Counted from the stretch's first letter, positions 41,107 to 49,327 are shown. The stretch: DNA of 64,000 bases from Rummeliibacillus suwonensis (GCF_007896435.1 NZ_VCBL01000007.1:1-64000), one strand, 5' to 3'. Notes: generated from the sequence alone by a model not told the origin. A program made the numbers and translations.

Positions 41107-42735
41107 ATGTCCGAAAATTGGGGGATGAAGGCATATTTAAAAGGAGTTGCTTTGCTGACGATCGCGGCTCTTTTTGTAAAGGTATTGAGCGTAGTATACC
41201 GTGTGCCATTTCAAAACTTAGTAGGAGATCATGGCTTTTATATTTATCAGCAGATATACCCCTTTGTAGCGATTTTTGTTACATGGACATCTAGCGGTTT
41301 AGCTGTGGCCATTTCTAAAATTCTAGCAGATTTAGGACAAGATCAACGTCAGTATGAAAAAAACGCAATAGTACATATTCTATTTCTTTTTTTACTTGCG
41401 TTATCCATTATATGTTTTGTCATCTTGTTCTTTGGTGCCGCCACTTTTGCGCATTGGATGGGAGATCCGAAACTAGCAGATTTACTTCGACTTGGATCTT
41501 TTGTTGTGTTTAGTATGCCGGCATTAGCGGTTTACAAAGGACTCTTTCAATCGGCTGGCATCATGCGGCCTGTAGCATATGCTCAAATGGTGGAACAGAT
41601 TGTTCGAGTGGCTATTATTTTAGGCGGGACATGGATCATTCTATCAACCACTGGATCTTTATATGATGCTGGGAAAATGGCATTAGCAGGAACGGTTGTG
41701 GGAGAATTTGCGGGCATTTTACTGCTGATGATCTTTATCAAAAAGCATACCTCATTAAAGATCAAGATGACTCCTATTGAGAAACGAACATCATCGGCAT
41801 GGTCCATCATTAAAAAGCTACTGGTTTTAAGTATCAGTATAAGCATGAGTAGCCTTGTGCTATTAGTATTTCAATTAATCGATTCTTTCACGGTATATAG
41901 TACCTTGAGAAAATTAGGAATCTCCTCGCTTCAGGCAATGGAGATGAAAGGCGTTTATGATCGAGGGCAGCCATTGGTACAGGTAGGTTTAGTGATTGCT
42001 TCTTCACTATCACTGGCTATTGTACCACTTGTAGCACAAGCCTCTAAAAAGCGTCATGGTCAAGATGCTGAACGTTATATACAGCTTACCTACCGCACAT
42101 CTTTGTTATTTGGTGTTGCAGCGGCTGCTGGTTTAATACTTGTCATGCCAAATGTAAATGTTACACTATTTGAAACACCTGAATTATCCAGTGTATTGTC
42201 CATCTTTGTCTTACAAATCATTTGGTTATCACTTATTATGACATTGACAGCAATACTGCAAGGATTAGATCAATTGAAAATACCCGCTTGCTTACTAGTG
42301 ATAGGTGTTTTGGTTAAACTATGCTTGAATAAGTTTTTGATCTTGCATTATGGTATTGTCGGAGCGGCTTGGGCTGGAAATTTGGGCCTTTTTATAACAG
42401 CAATAGGTTTAATATGGTATTTTAAAAAAGAGGAAAAAATGAATTTAGCTACTGCGCGTTTTTATAGCGGCATGGCATTTGCTACACTTGCAATGGTGTT
42501 TATCGTTTTACTATTTACGTTGTCTGTGGAACCATTAATCTTTACTTCCATGGATGGACGTATGCGGTCACTTCTATTATGTATTTGTAAAGCTGGGATA
42601 GGTGCTTTTGTTTTCGTGACAATGCTCGCAAAGATGAGAATCGTTTCAACTAGGGATTGGTATCTATTCCCTTTTGGACGTCGCATGGCAGGTTACCAGC
42701 TTTTATTACAACGAAAAAATAAAAAAACTAGGTGA
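41107..42735 (+). CDS. yabM: MOP/MATE-type polysaccharide flippase family protein YabM
   Basis: A 542-residue integral membrane protein of the SpoVB/MurJ-like oligosaccharide flippase group, with about 14 hydrophobic helices. The N-terminal KGVALLTIAALFVKVLSVVYRVPFQNLVGDHGFYIYQQIYP is the family signature. It may move lipid-linked precursors during sporulation or cell-wall synthesis. The ATG at 41107 follows GAGGG; 41095 is an alternative start. It abuts yabN. Confidence 0.88.
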   Translation: MSENWGMKAYLKGVALLTIAALFVKVLSVVYRVPFQNLVGDHGFYIYQQIYPFVAIFVTWTSSGLAVAISKILADLGQDQRQYEKNAIVHILFLFLLALSIICFVILFFGAATFAHWMGDPKLADLLRLGSFVVFSMPALAVYKGLFQSAGIMRPVAYAQMVEQIVRVAIILGGTWIILSTTGSLYDAGKMALAGTVVGEFAGILLLMIFIKKHTSLKIKMTPIEKRTSSAWSIIKKLLVLSISISMSSLVLLVFQLIDSFTVYSTLRKLGISSLQAMEMKGVYDRGQPLVQVGLVIASSLSLAIVPLVAQASKKRHGQDAERYIQLTYRTSLLFGVAAAAGLILVMPNVNVTLFETPELSSVLSIFVLQIIWLSLIMTLTAILQGLDQLKIPACLLVIGVLVKLCLNKFLILHYGIVGAAWAGNLGLFITAIGLIWYFKKEEKMNLATARFYSGMAFATLAMVFIVLLFTLSVEPLIFTSMDGRMRSLLLCICKAGIGAFVFVTMLAKMRIVSTRDWYLFPFGRRMAGYQLLLQRKNKKTR

Positions 42736-42740
42736 AGAGT

Positions 42741-44228
42741 ATGCATCAACTTACGGTTATTGGATTAGGCGCAGGAGATTTTGAACAGCTTCCGATTGGC
42801 GTCTATCGACAATTAAAACAAGCGAAGAAAATTTGTGTTCGGACAAAGGAACATGCTGTACTAGATGAACTAGCAAATGAAGGAATTCAATTTGAAAGCT
42901 TCGATGCCATTTACGAAAAACACGATGATTTCCTACCTGTATATGAGGAAATTGTTGCAACACTACTCAAGTATGTACAAACAGAAGATGTTATTTATGC
43001 TGTTCCAGGGCATCCATTAATGGCAGAAATGACTGTGCAACTATTGATCGAAGCAGAAAAAGAAGGGAAAGTTCAGCTTAAAATAGAAGGGGGCCAAAGT
43101 TTTCTAGATGCCGTTTTTGGTGCGCTTCGTATTGATCCGATTGATGGTTTTGAGCTTGTCAATGGAACGACTTTCTCGATTCATCAAGTAAGTATGTATA
43201 AACATTTATTGATTGCACAAGTGTATGACCCTTTTAGTGCTTCTGAAGTTAAACTCACATTATTGGAAAAATATCCACCAGAATATCCGGTAACGATCAT
43301 AACAGCTGCTGGATCAAAGGATGAAAGAATCCGTACTGTGCCATTACATGAGTTAGATCATGTTGCAGAGTTGAATAATCTAACAACGGTCTATGTTCCA
43401 CCCGTTAAAGAACAAAAAGAGGCCCTTCGCGAATGGTCAACATTCCGTGATATTATTACCACTTTACGTGATCCGCAAGACGGCTGCCCTTGGGATCGAG
43501 CACAAACACATGAAAGCTTAAAACGGTATATGCTCGAAGAAGTGCATGAATTTTTGCAAGCTATCGATGAGCAAGACGATGAACATATGATTGAAGAACT
43601 TGGTGATGTATTACTCCAAGTATTTCTACAAGCACAGATCGCTGAGGATGCTGGTTATTGGAACTTAGAAGATGCTCTAGAAGGTGTCGCAGGGAAAATG
43701 ATTCGCCGACATCCGCATGTGTTTAGTGGTGTGCATGTAGAGAGTGTGGAAGATGTTAATGCTAACTGGGAAAAGATCAAGAAAAAAGAACATCAAGATG
43801 ACGGTCATACAGAATCTCTATTAAAAGGGGAATATCGTGCAACCTCTTCCTTGCAGACATCCTATAACTATCAACGTAGAGCAGCAAAAGTAGGATTTGA
43901 ATGGCCTGATACGAAAGGCTTTTGGGATAAAGTAGAGGAAGAATGGCAAGAGTTCCGCCAAGAGATCGAAAAGGGTACACAAGAAACTAGATTAGATGAA
44001 TTTGGGGATATTCTCTTTACACTTGTCAATTTAGCACGTGTCTATAAAATTTCTGCGGAAGATGCAATGCTTCACGCAAATACTAAATTTGCGAAGCGAT
44101 TTGGTTATGTTGAAAAACAAGTAATGGCAGGCCGAAAAGATTTTAAAGCTTATTCACTAGAAGAATTAGATCAATTTTGGCAGCAAGCAAAGCAAAAAGA
44201 AAAGGGGATCATTGATGAGATTAGATAA
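42741..44228 (+). CDS. yabN: YabN: tetrapyrrole-methylase domain fused to MazG pyrophosphohydrolase
   Basis: A 495-residue fusion. Residues 1 to about 220 form a tetrapyrrole methylase-like domain (VIGLGAGDFEQLPIGVY, VPGHPLMAEMTVQLL). The rest holds two MazG units, with CPWDRAQTHESLKRYMLEEVHEF and EELGDVLLQV, which cleave NTPs to NMP and pyrophosphate. ATG 42741 was chosen because GGTGAAGAG lies before it; the GTG at 42732 has no ribosome-binding site. It overlaps rqcP. Confidence 0.92.
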   Translation: MHQLTVIGLGAGDFEQLPIGVYRQLKQAKKICVRTKEHAVLDELANEGIQFESFDAIYEKHDDFLPVYEEIVATLLKYVQTEDVIYAVPGHPLMAEMTVQLLIEAEKEGKVQLKIEGGQSFLDAVFGALRIDPIDGFELVNGTTFSIHQVSMYKHLLIAQVYDPFSASEVKLTLLEKYPPEYPVTIITAAGSKDERIRTVPLHELDHVAELNNLTTVYVPPVKEQKEALREWSTFRDIITTLRDPQDGCPWDRAQTHESLKRYMLEEVHEFLQAIDEQDDEHMIEELGDVLLQVFLQAQIAEDAGYWNLEDALEGVAGKMIRRHPHVFSGVHVESVEDVNANWEKIKKKEHQDDGHTESLLKGEYRATSSLQTSYNYQRRAAKVGFEWPDTKGFWDKVEEEWQEFRQEIEKGTQETRLDEFGDILFTLVNLARVYKISAEDAMLHANTKFAKRFGYVEKQVMAGRKDFKAYSLEELDQFWQQAKQKEKGIIDEIR

Positions 44229-44499
44229 ATTTTTAAAAATTTCTCGCCTGATCAAACGACGTACATTAGCAAAAGAAGTGGCAGATCAAGGGCGTATTAC
44301 GATTAATGGCAAGGTAGTAAAAGCAAGCAGTGCGGTAAAAGTAGGCGATGAACTAGCCATTCGTTTTGGGCAAAAAATCGTCACAGTCCGTGTCGAAGAA
44401 CTAAAAGACATCGTTCGAAAAGAAGATGCAGCCAAAATGTTTACGATTTTAAAAGAAGAAAAACTAGACAAAATCGAACCTCAGTTTATAGACGATTAA
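44215..44499 (+). CDS. rqcP: RqcP (YabO), S4-domain ribosome quality control factor
   Basis: A 94-residue Hsp15-like S4 RNA-binding protein: MRLDKFLKISRLIKRRTLAKEVADQGRITINGKVVK. RqcP works with RqcH to add alanine tails on stalled 50S peptides. Its start lies inside yabN after AAAAGGGG. In B. subtilis yabP and yabQ follow directly; here about 3.5 kb of accessory DNA intervenes. Confidence 0.94.
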   Translation: MRLDKFLKISRLIKRRTLAKEVADQGRITINGKVVKASSAVKVGDELAIRFGQKIVTVRVEELKDIVRKEDAAKMFTILKEEKLDKIEPQFIDD

Positions 44500-44502
44500 A
44501 AT

Positions 44503-44550
44503 AAAAAAACAACGATTCGCCATATTTATGGAAAATCGTTGTTTTTATTT
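44503..44550 (+). terminator. rqcP terminator
   Basis: AAAAACAACGATT pairs with AATCGTTGTTTTT across the loop CGCCATATTTATGGAA, followed by ATTTT. Confidence 0.87.
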
Positions 44551-44566
44551 TGCTTCGTATTAAAGG

Positions 44567-44641
44567 GTAGCCAGTTCTATTAGATGAATGAATACATAGT
44601 AAGGGAAGAAGAAAATCCTTACTGTATGAAGTTTTACGCTA
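44567..44641 (+). repeat. short form of the structured repeat (copy E)
   Basis: It begins GTATTAAAGGGTAGCC (like the repeat 5' end) and ends ACTGTATGAAGTTTTAC (like the 3' end). The 3' hairpin AGTAAGG/CCTTACT (44598-44604 with 44617-44623) keeps the family's GAAGAAGAAAA loop although both stem arms differ from copies A-C, a compensatory pattern. Confidence 0.65.
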
Positions 44642-45072
44642 CTCTCTTTCAATATAAAGTGATAAAATGCAAAAACACAAATCTATAGATATTCGATCCC
44701 AAATAAATTAATCATATATTCAGAGAAGAAAATAATTTCAAAGAAGGTGCTGGAGCGCTTCCCTATGCCTTTTAAAAGATAATGGCCCAACGTTTTCGCC
44801 ATACGTTGTCATATCGTCTTATATCAAGTGCGTGCTACAGTAGAGGAGTTGTTCAAGAGCTACACAAGTTTATATGATCAGGAGGCGCCAGCATAAAATT
44901 TTACTGGTATTGTGTAAAATTATTTGTACAACACAAATATAACACTATATATAATGAAAATATATAATCGGAAGTTGGGAAATCGATAGGGCAAATAACG
45001 CTATATTTATAGAAAAACGAGATTCATTTTCCCAATAAAAAATAGTACAAAAGTAAGGAGGGACGTTTTAAG
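44642..45072. other. intergenic stretch before the NprR-like regulator
   Basis: No gene seen. Near 44910-44936 are nested inverted repeats (TTGTGT/ACACAA around the palindrome TTGTACAA), followed by an AT-rich segment with several TATAAT-like hexamers (44950-44972). These may be the promoter and operator of the regulator. AAGGAGGG precedes the ATG. Confidence 0.45.
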
Positions 45073-46341
45073 ATGAATGATATAGGATTTCTTATCAAAG
45101 AAGAAAGAATCAAACAAGATATGAAGCAATCAACCTTGGCAAAGGGAATTTGCTCGGTCTCTTATCTTAGTAAGATAGAGAATAACACATCGAAGGCTAG
45201 TCAGGAAGTAATTGCTCTATTATTAAAAAGACTGGATATAGCCATTGATTCTTTGGAAACTCCTTCGATAGAAGAAGAAAAGAAGATACAGGAAGATTTA
45301 TTAACGATATACAAAGAACTCACCATTAACAAAGACAAGAAATATGCGAAAGAAAAAATTAAGTGCATACAAGATCAATTTACCTCGCTATCTGCAAGCT
45401 CTTCGTTGTTGATTTATAAAAACTTAGTTTTGTTAAGATTGTTTTTAACGTTAAATGATAAAGACAATTGTGGCAAGTACCTAAAATGGCTGCTAAGTAT
45501 TGATGATAGATTAGATGATTTTCAACAATATTTACTCTTCAAGTTACAAGCGATTTACTATTATCAAAATCTAGATATAAAAAAATCGATTTTCTTTTTA
45601 AATAAAATAAACGAAAAGAATTTTTCAATTTCCTTAGCGGAAGAAGCTGATCTCCATTTTATTAGTGGCATGATTTATATGGCAGATCATGAAGTCATAA
45701 AAGCGATTGAATCAATAAATACAGCTCTCCATTATTTTACGAGTCATTTTTATATGGCTAGGGCTGTTGAATGCTATATATGTTTGGGGATATGTTACAA
45801 AAATGCTAATTGGCTACGAAAAGCTCAAGATAGTTATTCTTTAGCCATCAAAATAACAAATGAACTACAACTTGATCAATTTAAAGGTATTATCTATCAC
45901 AATTTAGGCGTGCTATATTCCGCTCAAAATGATAGTGAGAAAGCAATCGAATACTTTAAAAAAAGTATCCAGCATAAAAATGACGATACGAAAAAAATCG
46001 TCTCAGTACTTTATATACTGAAAGAACTCTCCAAAAATGGTTATCCATCTCATCAAGAAGAGTTAAAAAACTGGATTCTATTTGTTGAAAGTATACTTAA
46101 TCCAAGTAATATTCGGTATCAAGAATATAAATATCATTTGACGATGTTTAAAGGATTACTGGACCAAAAATTTAATGAAAAGAATGTAAAAGAATCTTTA
46201 GCTTTTTTTAAAGAGAAGCATGATCACAAGAATTTTAGTTATTATAGCAACATGTATGGGGGATATCTGTATAAAAACGGCCAGTATAAAGCAGCTGCAG
46301 AGTATTTTCAACAAGCTTACTTATTCCACGTTAATGGGTAG
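45073..46341 (+). CDS. NprR-like HTH-TPR quorum-sensing regulator (RRNPP family)
   Basis: A 422-residue cytosolic regulator. Residues about 5-60 form an XRE-type HTH (LIKEERIKQDMKQSTLAKGICSVSYLSKIEN), and residues about 90-420 form TPR helical repeats (for example VECYICLGICYKNANWLRKAQDSYSLA, IYHNLGVLYSAQNDSEKAIEYFKKS, GYLYKNGQYKAAAEYFQQA). Length and architecture equal Bacillus NprR (about 423), a bifunctional regulator that binds a re-imported peptide. It is followed 251 bases later by a secreted pro-peptide gene, the usual RRNPP arrangement. The last codons (HVNG) and the stop lie in a short copy of the intergenic repeat, so its C-terminus may have been changed by that insertion. Confidence 0.85.
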   Translation: MNDIGFLIKEERIKQDMKQSTLAKGICSVSYLSKIENNTSKASQEVIALLLKRLDIAIDSLETPSIEEEKKIQEDLLTIYKELTINKDKKYAKEKIKCIQDQFTSLSASSSLLIYKNLVLLRLFLTLNDKDNCGKYLKWLLSIDDRLDDFQQYLLFKLQAIYYYQNLDIKKSIFFLNKINEKNFSISLAEEADLHFISGMIYMADHEVIKAIESINTALHYFTSHFYMARAVECYICLGICYKNANWLRKAQDSYSLAIKITNELQLDQFKGIIYHNLGVLYSAQNDSEKAIEYFKKSIQHKNDDTKKIVSVLYILKELSKNGYPSHQEELKNWILFVESILNPSNIRYQEYKYHLTMFKGLLDQKFNEKNVKESLAFFKEKHDHKNFSYYSNMYGGYLYKNGQYKAAAEYFQQAYLFHVNG

Positions 46342-46371
46342 TAACCTCCACTGGGTGAAGTTTTACTTTCA
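46328..46371 (+). repeat. short form of the structured repeat (copy F), overlapping the regulator stop
   Basis: ACGTTAATGGGTAGTAA corresponds to the family's CGCGTTAACGGGCAGTAA and CCACTGGGTGAAGTTTTACTTT to its 3' end. The regulator's stop codon lies within the first part. Confidence 0.55.
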
Positions 46372-46592
46372 TAAGGCTCTGTTATAGTGCAATGTTGATA
46401 TAGAATACTTTTTGTTCATGAAGCGAAAGGCGGTGGCATTAACAGGAGAGACAAGCAAAATAAGATCTTCCATTTCAACGTAGCGAGAGAAGTAAGGGCT
46501 GTTTGTCTATGGATGCCCGCCTGTAGTGACATAGTGAAAAAATCGATCAATTTCTATAACGGAGTAAAAAATATACAAATGGAGGAAAGAAC
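46372..46592. other. intergenic stretch before the pheromone gene
   Basis: No gene. A TATAAC hexamer near 46555 with TAGTGA 17 bp upstream is a weak promoter candidate. The inverted pair CTATG...CATAG (about 46517-46544) could be an operator. A GCGAAAGGCGGTGG fragment near 46420 resembles part of repeat copy B. Confidence 0.35.
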
Positions 46593-46856
46593 ATGAAAAA
46601 AACAATCATTTCACTTCTTTTGGTTTTCACTGCATTCTTTTTATCTGTTGACTACACTTTAGGCCAAAAAATTCAAAGCTCTCTTTCACCATTAACAAAT
46701 TTATTCAAACCACTTGATGAGGTGCCAGATATTGCGTTGAAGATCAAACCGTTAGATGAAGTACCGGAAATAGCGTTCAATATCGAACCACTTGACGAAG
46801 TACCAGAGATTGCATTCACCGTTGAACCACTTGATGAAGTACCAGAGATCGCTTAA
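46593..46856 (+). CDS. secreted pro-peptide with four tandem pheromone units
   Basis: An 87-residue exported precursor. Residues 1-24 are a Sec signal peptide (KKTI start, LLLVFTAFFL core). After a short linker (25-38), four 13-residue repeats follow: KPLDEVPDIALKI, KPLDEVPEIAFNI, EPLDEVPEIAFTV and the final EPLDEVPEIA that ends the protein. Codons differ between units while the peptide is conserved. The VPDIA/VPEIA core resembles the KPDIV core of the NprX pheromone. Position downstream of an NprR-like regulator makes it the likely cognate signal, processed outside and re-imported by Opp. GGAGG precedes the ATG, and a terminator follows. The mature peptide ends are unknown. Confidence 0.82.
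   Translation: MKKTIISLLLVFTAFFLSVDYTLGQKIQSSLSPLTNLFKPLDEVPDIALKIKPLDEVPEIAFNIEPLDEVPEIAFTVEPLDEVPEIA
46707..46853 (+). repeat. in-frame 39-bp tandem repeats inside the pro-peptide gene
   Basis: Units at 46707-46745, 46746-46784, 46785-46823 and 46824-46853 (last one truncated at the stop). They differ mostly at third codon positions, so they are not recent copies kept identical by chance. Confidence 0.9.
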
Positions 46857-46950
46857 ATTCTAGTATGATGAAAATATAAATTTATCTAGTTCTAATAGAG
46901 GCGCTACGTTGATGATAAAAGACTCTCTAAGAGCAAATAGCTATATCAAA

Positions 46951-46986
46951 AGAGCACCGCAGGAAAAATCGCTGCTGGTGCTTTTT
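46951..46986 (+). terminator. pro-peptide gene terminator
   Basis: AGCACCGCAG pairs with CTGCTGGTGCT (one bulge), followed by TTTTT. Confidence 0.82.
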
Positions 46987-47000
46987 AAACATCTGTTTGT

Positions 47001-47217
47001 TTTCCCGCTTTAACGGGCAGTAAGACCCCCATCTCAAGATATAGAGAGAAATGAGAAAGATAGGTGGGGGATCAACTGCCCGTAAAAGTCCGATTGGTTC
47101 GGGCTAACAAGATGCTGGTCACTCAGGTGTTGCCACAGGACGTGGCGCTTTTAACCTGAGTTCCTTTATTTTAGTGGGGGATGAAGAAAACCCCCACTGA
47201 TGGAGTTTCACTTTATC
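47001..47217 (+). repeat. structured intergenic repeat, long copy C
   Basis: About 217 bases closely matching 17137-17352. It includes ACGGGCAGT pairing with ACTGCCCGT, CCCCCATCT with AGGTGGGGG, CCCGA/TCGGG, ACTCAGGT/ACCTGAGT enclosing GCCAC/GTGGC, and the 3' GTGGGGG/CCCCCAC hairpin with loop ATGAAGAAAA. It is placed between the pro-peptide terminator and the HAD gene. Confidence 0.88.
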
Positions 47218-47278
47218 TAGTTTTTTCCAATCTTACAAAAGTTCATGCAGCATTTACTCTAGTTAATGAGAGGAGATC

Positions 47279-47956
47279 ATGATGATATTTTTTGATATTG
47301 ATGGTACTTTATTCGATCATGATAGAGCTGAAACATTGGGAGCTTTGGATTTCTATCATAAATACACGAAAGAATTAGCTTATACTGTGGACGAATTCGC
47401 CGATATATGGAGTAATCTATCAAAGAAATATTTTGAAAAGTATTTAAAAAAAGAATTAACATTCCAGGAACAAAGAAGAAAAAGAATGGAAGAATTATTT
47501 GCTAAGAACTTTACGGATGAAATTGCCGATGAGAAATTTAGTGAATATCTTTACTTTTATACTCAAAGGTGGGCAATTTATGCCGATGTCATAAATTGTT
47601 TAGCGTTCTTAAAGGAATCGGGTTATTCTCTAGGGATCATTACGAATGGCGACAATCAACAACAAACAGAAAAACTAAAAACATTAGGCATCAAAGAATA
47701 TTTCGATCATCATATTTTTGCATCTAGTGAAATGGGTTTTTCTAAACCTCACGCCAAAATATTCGAAGCTGCCTGTAAAAGAGCGGGGTGTCAGAAAGAA
47801 AATTGTTACTATATTGGTGATAATCTAGAAATAGATGCAATCGGCAGCATGAAAGCAGGTTTAAAAGGAATTTGGTTAAATAGGAAACATAAAAAGACTT
47901 CTCCAGATGTTATAACCATTCATACGCTTGATCAAATAAAGGAAATACTCGCTTGA
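47279..47956 (+). CDS. HAD-superfamily hydrolase (YjjG/YfnB-like)
   Basis: A 225-residue HAD phosphatase. Motif I is FFDIDGTLFDHD, motif II ITNGDNQQQ, motif III lysine in GFSKPHAKIF, motif IV YYIGDNLEIDAIGSMKAGLKGIWLN. It resembles pyrimidine 5'-nucleotidase YjjG and YfnB. GAGAGGAG precedes tandem ATG codons at 47279 and 47282. It is separated from the pro-peptide gene by a terminator and a repeat, so co-regulation is not evident. Confidence 0.83.
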   Translation: MMIFFDIDGTLFDHDRAETLGALDFYHKYTKELAYTVDEFADIWSNLSKKYFEKYLKKELTFQEQRRKRMEELFAKNFTDEIADEKFSEYLYFYTQRWAIYADVINCLAFLKESGYSLGIITNGDNQQQTEKLKTLGIKEYFDHHIFASSEMGFSKPHAKIFEAACKRAGCQKENCYYIGDNLEIDAIGSMKAGLKGIWLNRKHKKTSPDVITIHTLDQIKEILA

Positions 47957-48021
47957 CAGTTTTGAATTTTCTATACATATTTTATCAATTTCATCATGTA
48001 AGTCTATTTTTATATTTTCCC

Positions 48022-48050
48022 TCATATATTAGAATGTCCAAGCATACAGT
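48022..48050 (+). promoter_or_regulatory. sigma-E promoter of yabP
   Basis: TCATATA (48022-48028), a 14-bp spacer and CATACAGT (48043-48050) match the mother-cell sigma-E consensus KMATATT-N14-15-CATACAnT. Confidence 0.78.
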
Positions 48051-48073
48051 TATAGAAAGGACAAGGAGGGGAA

Positions 48074-48379
48074 ATGAAAATGACATTTCAACAAGATAAT
48101 GCGACTTATACTATTCCAACAGGAGATCATTTATTAACGGTGCGTAATCGCAAAAGAATGGACGTTACATCTGTAAAATCAATTGAACGGTTTGATCAAG
48201 AGGAGTTTTTAGTACTCACCTCTCAAGGTCATCTCCAAATTCGTGGGGAAGATTTAAGGATTGTACACTTAGATGTAGATAAGGGGTTGCTCACTTTAGA
48301 AGGAACTGTGAAAAACCTTCAATATGATGAAGAGGAAAGTGGACTATCTCGTAGCATTTTGCATAAATTATTTGGATGA
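48074..48379 (+). CDS. yabP: sporulation protein YabP
   Basis: A 101-residue YabP/YqfC family protein (beta-rich; NRKRMDVTSVKSIERFDQEEFLVLTSQGHLQIRGEDLRIVHLDVDKGLLTLEG). Needed for sporulation in B. subtilis with the neighbouring yabQ, which its stop overlaps. AAGGAGGGG precedes the ATG and a sigma-E promoter stands upstream. Confidence 0.92.
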   Translation: MKMTFQQDNATYTIPTGDHLLTVRNRKRMDVTSVKSIERFDQEEFLVLTSQGHLQIRGEDLRIVHLDVDKGLLTLEGTVKNLQYDEEESGLSRSILHKLFG

Positions 48380-48834
48380 CAGTTTCTGAACAATTCCTTA
48401 GCATAGCAGCACTAATTGCGAGTGGTGTTATCGGAGCAGCTTGTATTGATCTAGTACGCACATTCAGTCATTACGCGCCACCGAAATCTTTATGGCGAAA
48501 AGGCTACATCATATTTGAATTATCTACATGGATTCTATTAGGAATTGGCACATTTCTATTATTGATGATCGTGAGGGATGGGGAATGGCATTTTGTGGAT
48601 TTCCTCTCCCAGCTAGCAGGTTTTTGCCTTTACCAGTTATGTCTGCAAGGAATTTTTCGCTTTATAGGGCGGATGATTGATAGATTGGTTATACAACCTA
48701 TATTTTTTATGTGGCATTTATTGACGAGCCTCATACGACAAATCATTCGGCTAATCGTTGCTATATTCAAGATTATTACATTTCCAATAGCATTTGTTGT
48801 CAAAAAAATTAAAAAGTTAACTCTTAAAAAATAG
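48376..48834 (+). CDS. yabQ: sporulation membrane protein YabQ
   Basis: A 152-residue membrane protein with several hydrophobic helices (for example SIAALIASGVIGAACIDLV, FELSTWILLGIGTFLLLM, FLSQLAGFCLYQLCL) and a basic C-terminus. It localises to the forespore outer membrane and supports cortex formation in B. subtilis. Starts within the yabP stop (ATGA). Confidence 0.9.
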   Translation: MTVSEQFLSIAALIASGVIGAACIDLVRTFSHYAPPKSLWRKGYIIFELSTWILLGIGTFLLLMIVRDGEWHFVDFLSQLAGFCLYQLCLQGIFRFIGRMIDRLVIQPIFFMWHLLTSLIRQIIRLIVAIFKIITFPIAFVVKKIKKLTLKK

Positions 48835-48910
48835 GTAAAAGTTAGATATAATAACATTGATATGTAAATAAAAATGATTGCCAATAACCATACTTAAGGA
48901 GGGTACCCGC

Positions 48911-49327
48911 ATGCCACTAACATCTAAACAACCATATAAAAAAACAACCCAAATGCCAACTGATTATACGAAAACGGAAACACGAAAGAAAATGATAAGC
49001 CGTAATCGTAAAATTGGTTTGTATCGTCGCTTAACATTAATGACACTAGTGTTTACATTAATTGCAGGTTCCCTTGTTTTTATGTTGATCAAGCAAAAAC
49101 ACGTATTGGCAGAGAAAGAACAGCAAAAAATTGAATTGCAACAGGATTTAGCAAAACAAAAAGAGAAACATGACGATTTAAAAATCCAAATTGCGAAATT
49201 AAAAGATGATGACTACATTGCTAAGCTTGCACGCAAGGATTTATTCTTATCTGAAGATGGGGAAATTATTTTCTCAATCCCAAAAGCCTCAGAAAAAGAT
49301 AAGAAAAAAACAAATTCAAAAGAGTAG
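48911..49327 (+). CDS. divIC: cell division protein DivIC
   Basis: A 138-residue bitopic division protein: basic cytoplasmic N-terminus, one transmembrane segment (LTLMTLVFTLIAGSLVFMLI), an extracellular coiled coil (KQKHVLAEKEQQKIELQQDLAKQKEKHDDLKIQ, in two shorter heptad runs) and the conserved DDYIAKLARKDLFLSEDGEIIF end. It works with DivIB and FtsL. The ATG at 48911 follows AAGGAGGG. Confidence 0.92.
   Translation: MPLTSKQPYKKTTQMPTDYTKTETRKKMISRNRKIGLYRRLTLMTLVFTLIAGSLVFMLIKQKHVLAEKEQQKIELQQDLAKQKEKHDDLKIQIAKLKDDDYIAKLARKDLFLSEDGEIIFSIPKASEKDKKKTNSKE

Noticed and set aside
46707-46853. Regular 39-bp repeats resembling a small CRISPR array
   Set aside because: The units are in-frame coding repeats that differ at wobble positions, have no unique spacers of equal length, and lie inside a gene with a signal peptide.
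47279-47956. HAD hydrolase as third member of the pheromone operon
   Set aside because: A strong terminator (46951-46986) and a long repeat copy separate it from the pro-peptide gene, and it has no visible shared control site.
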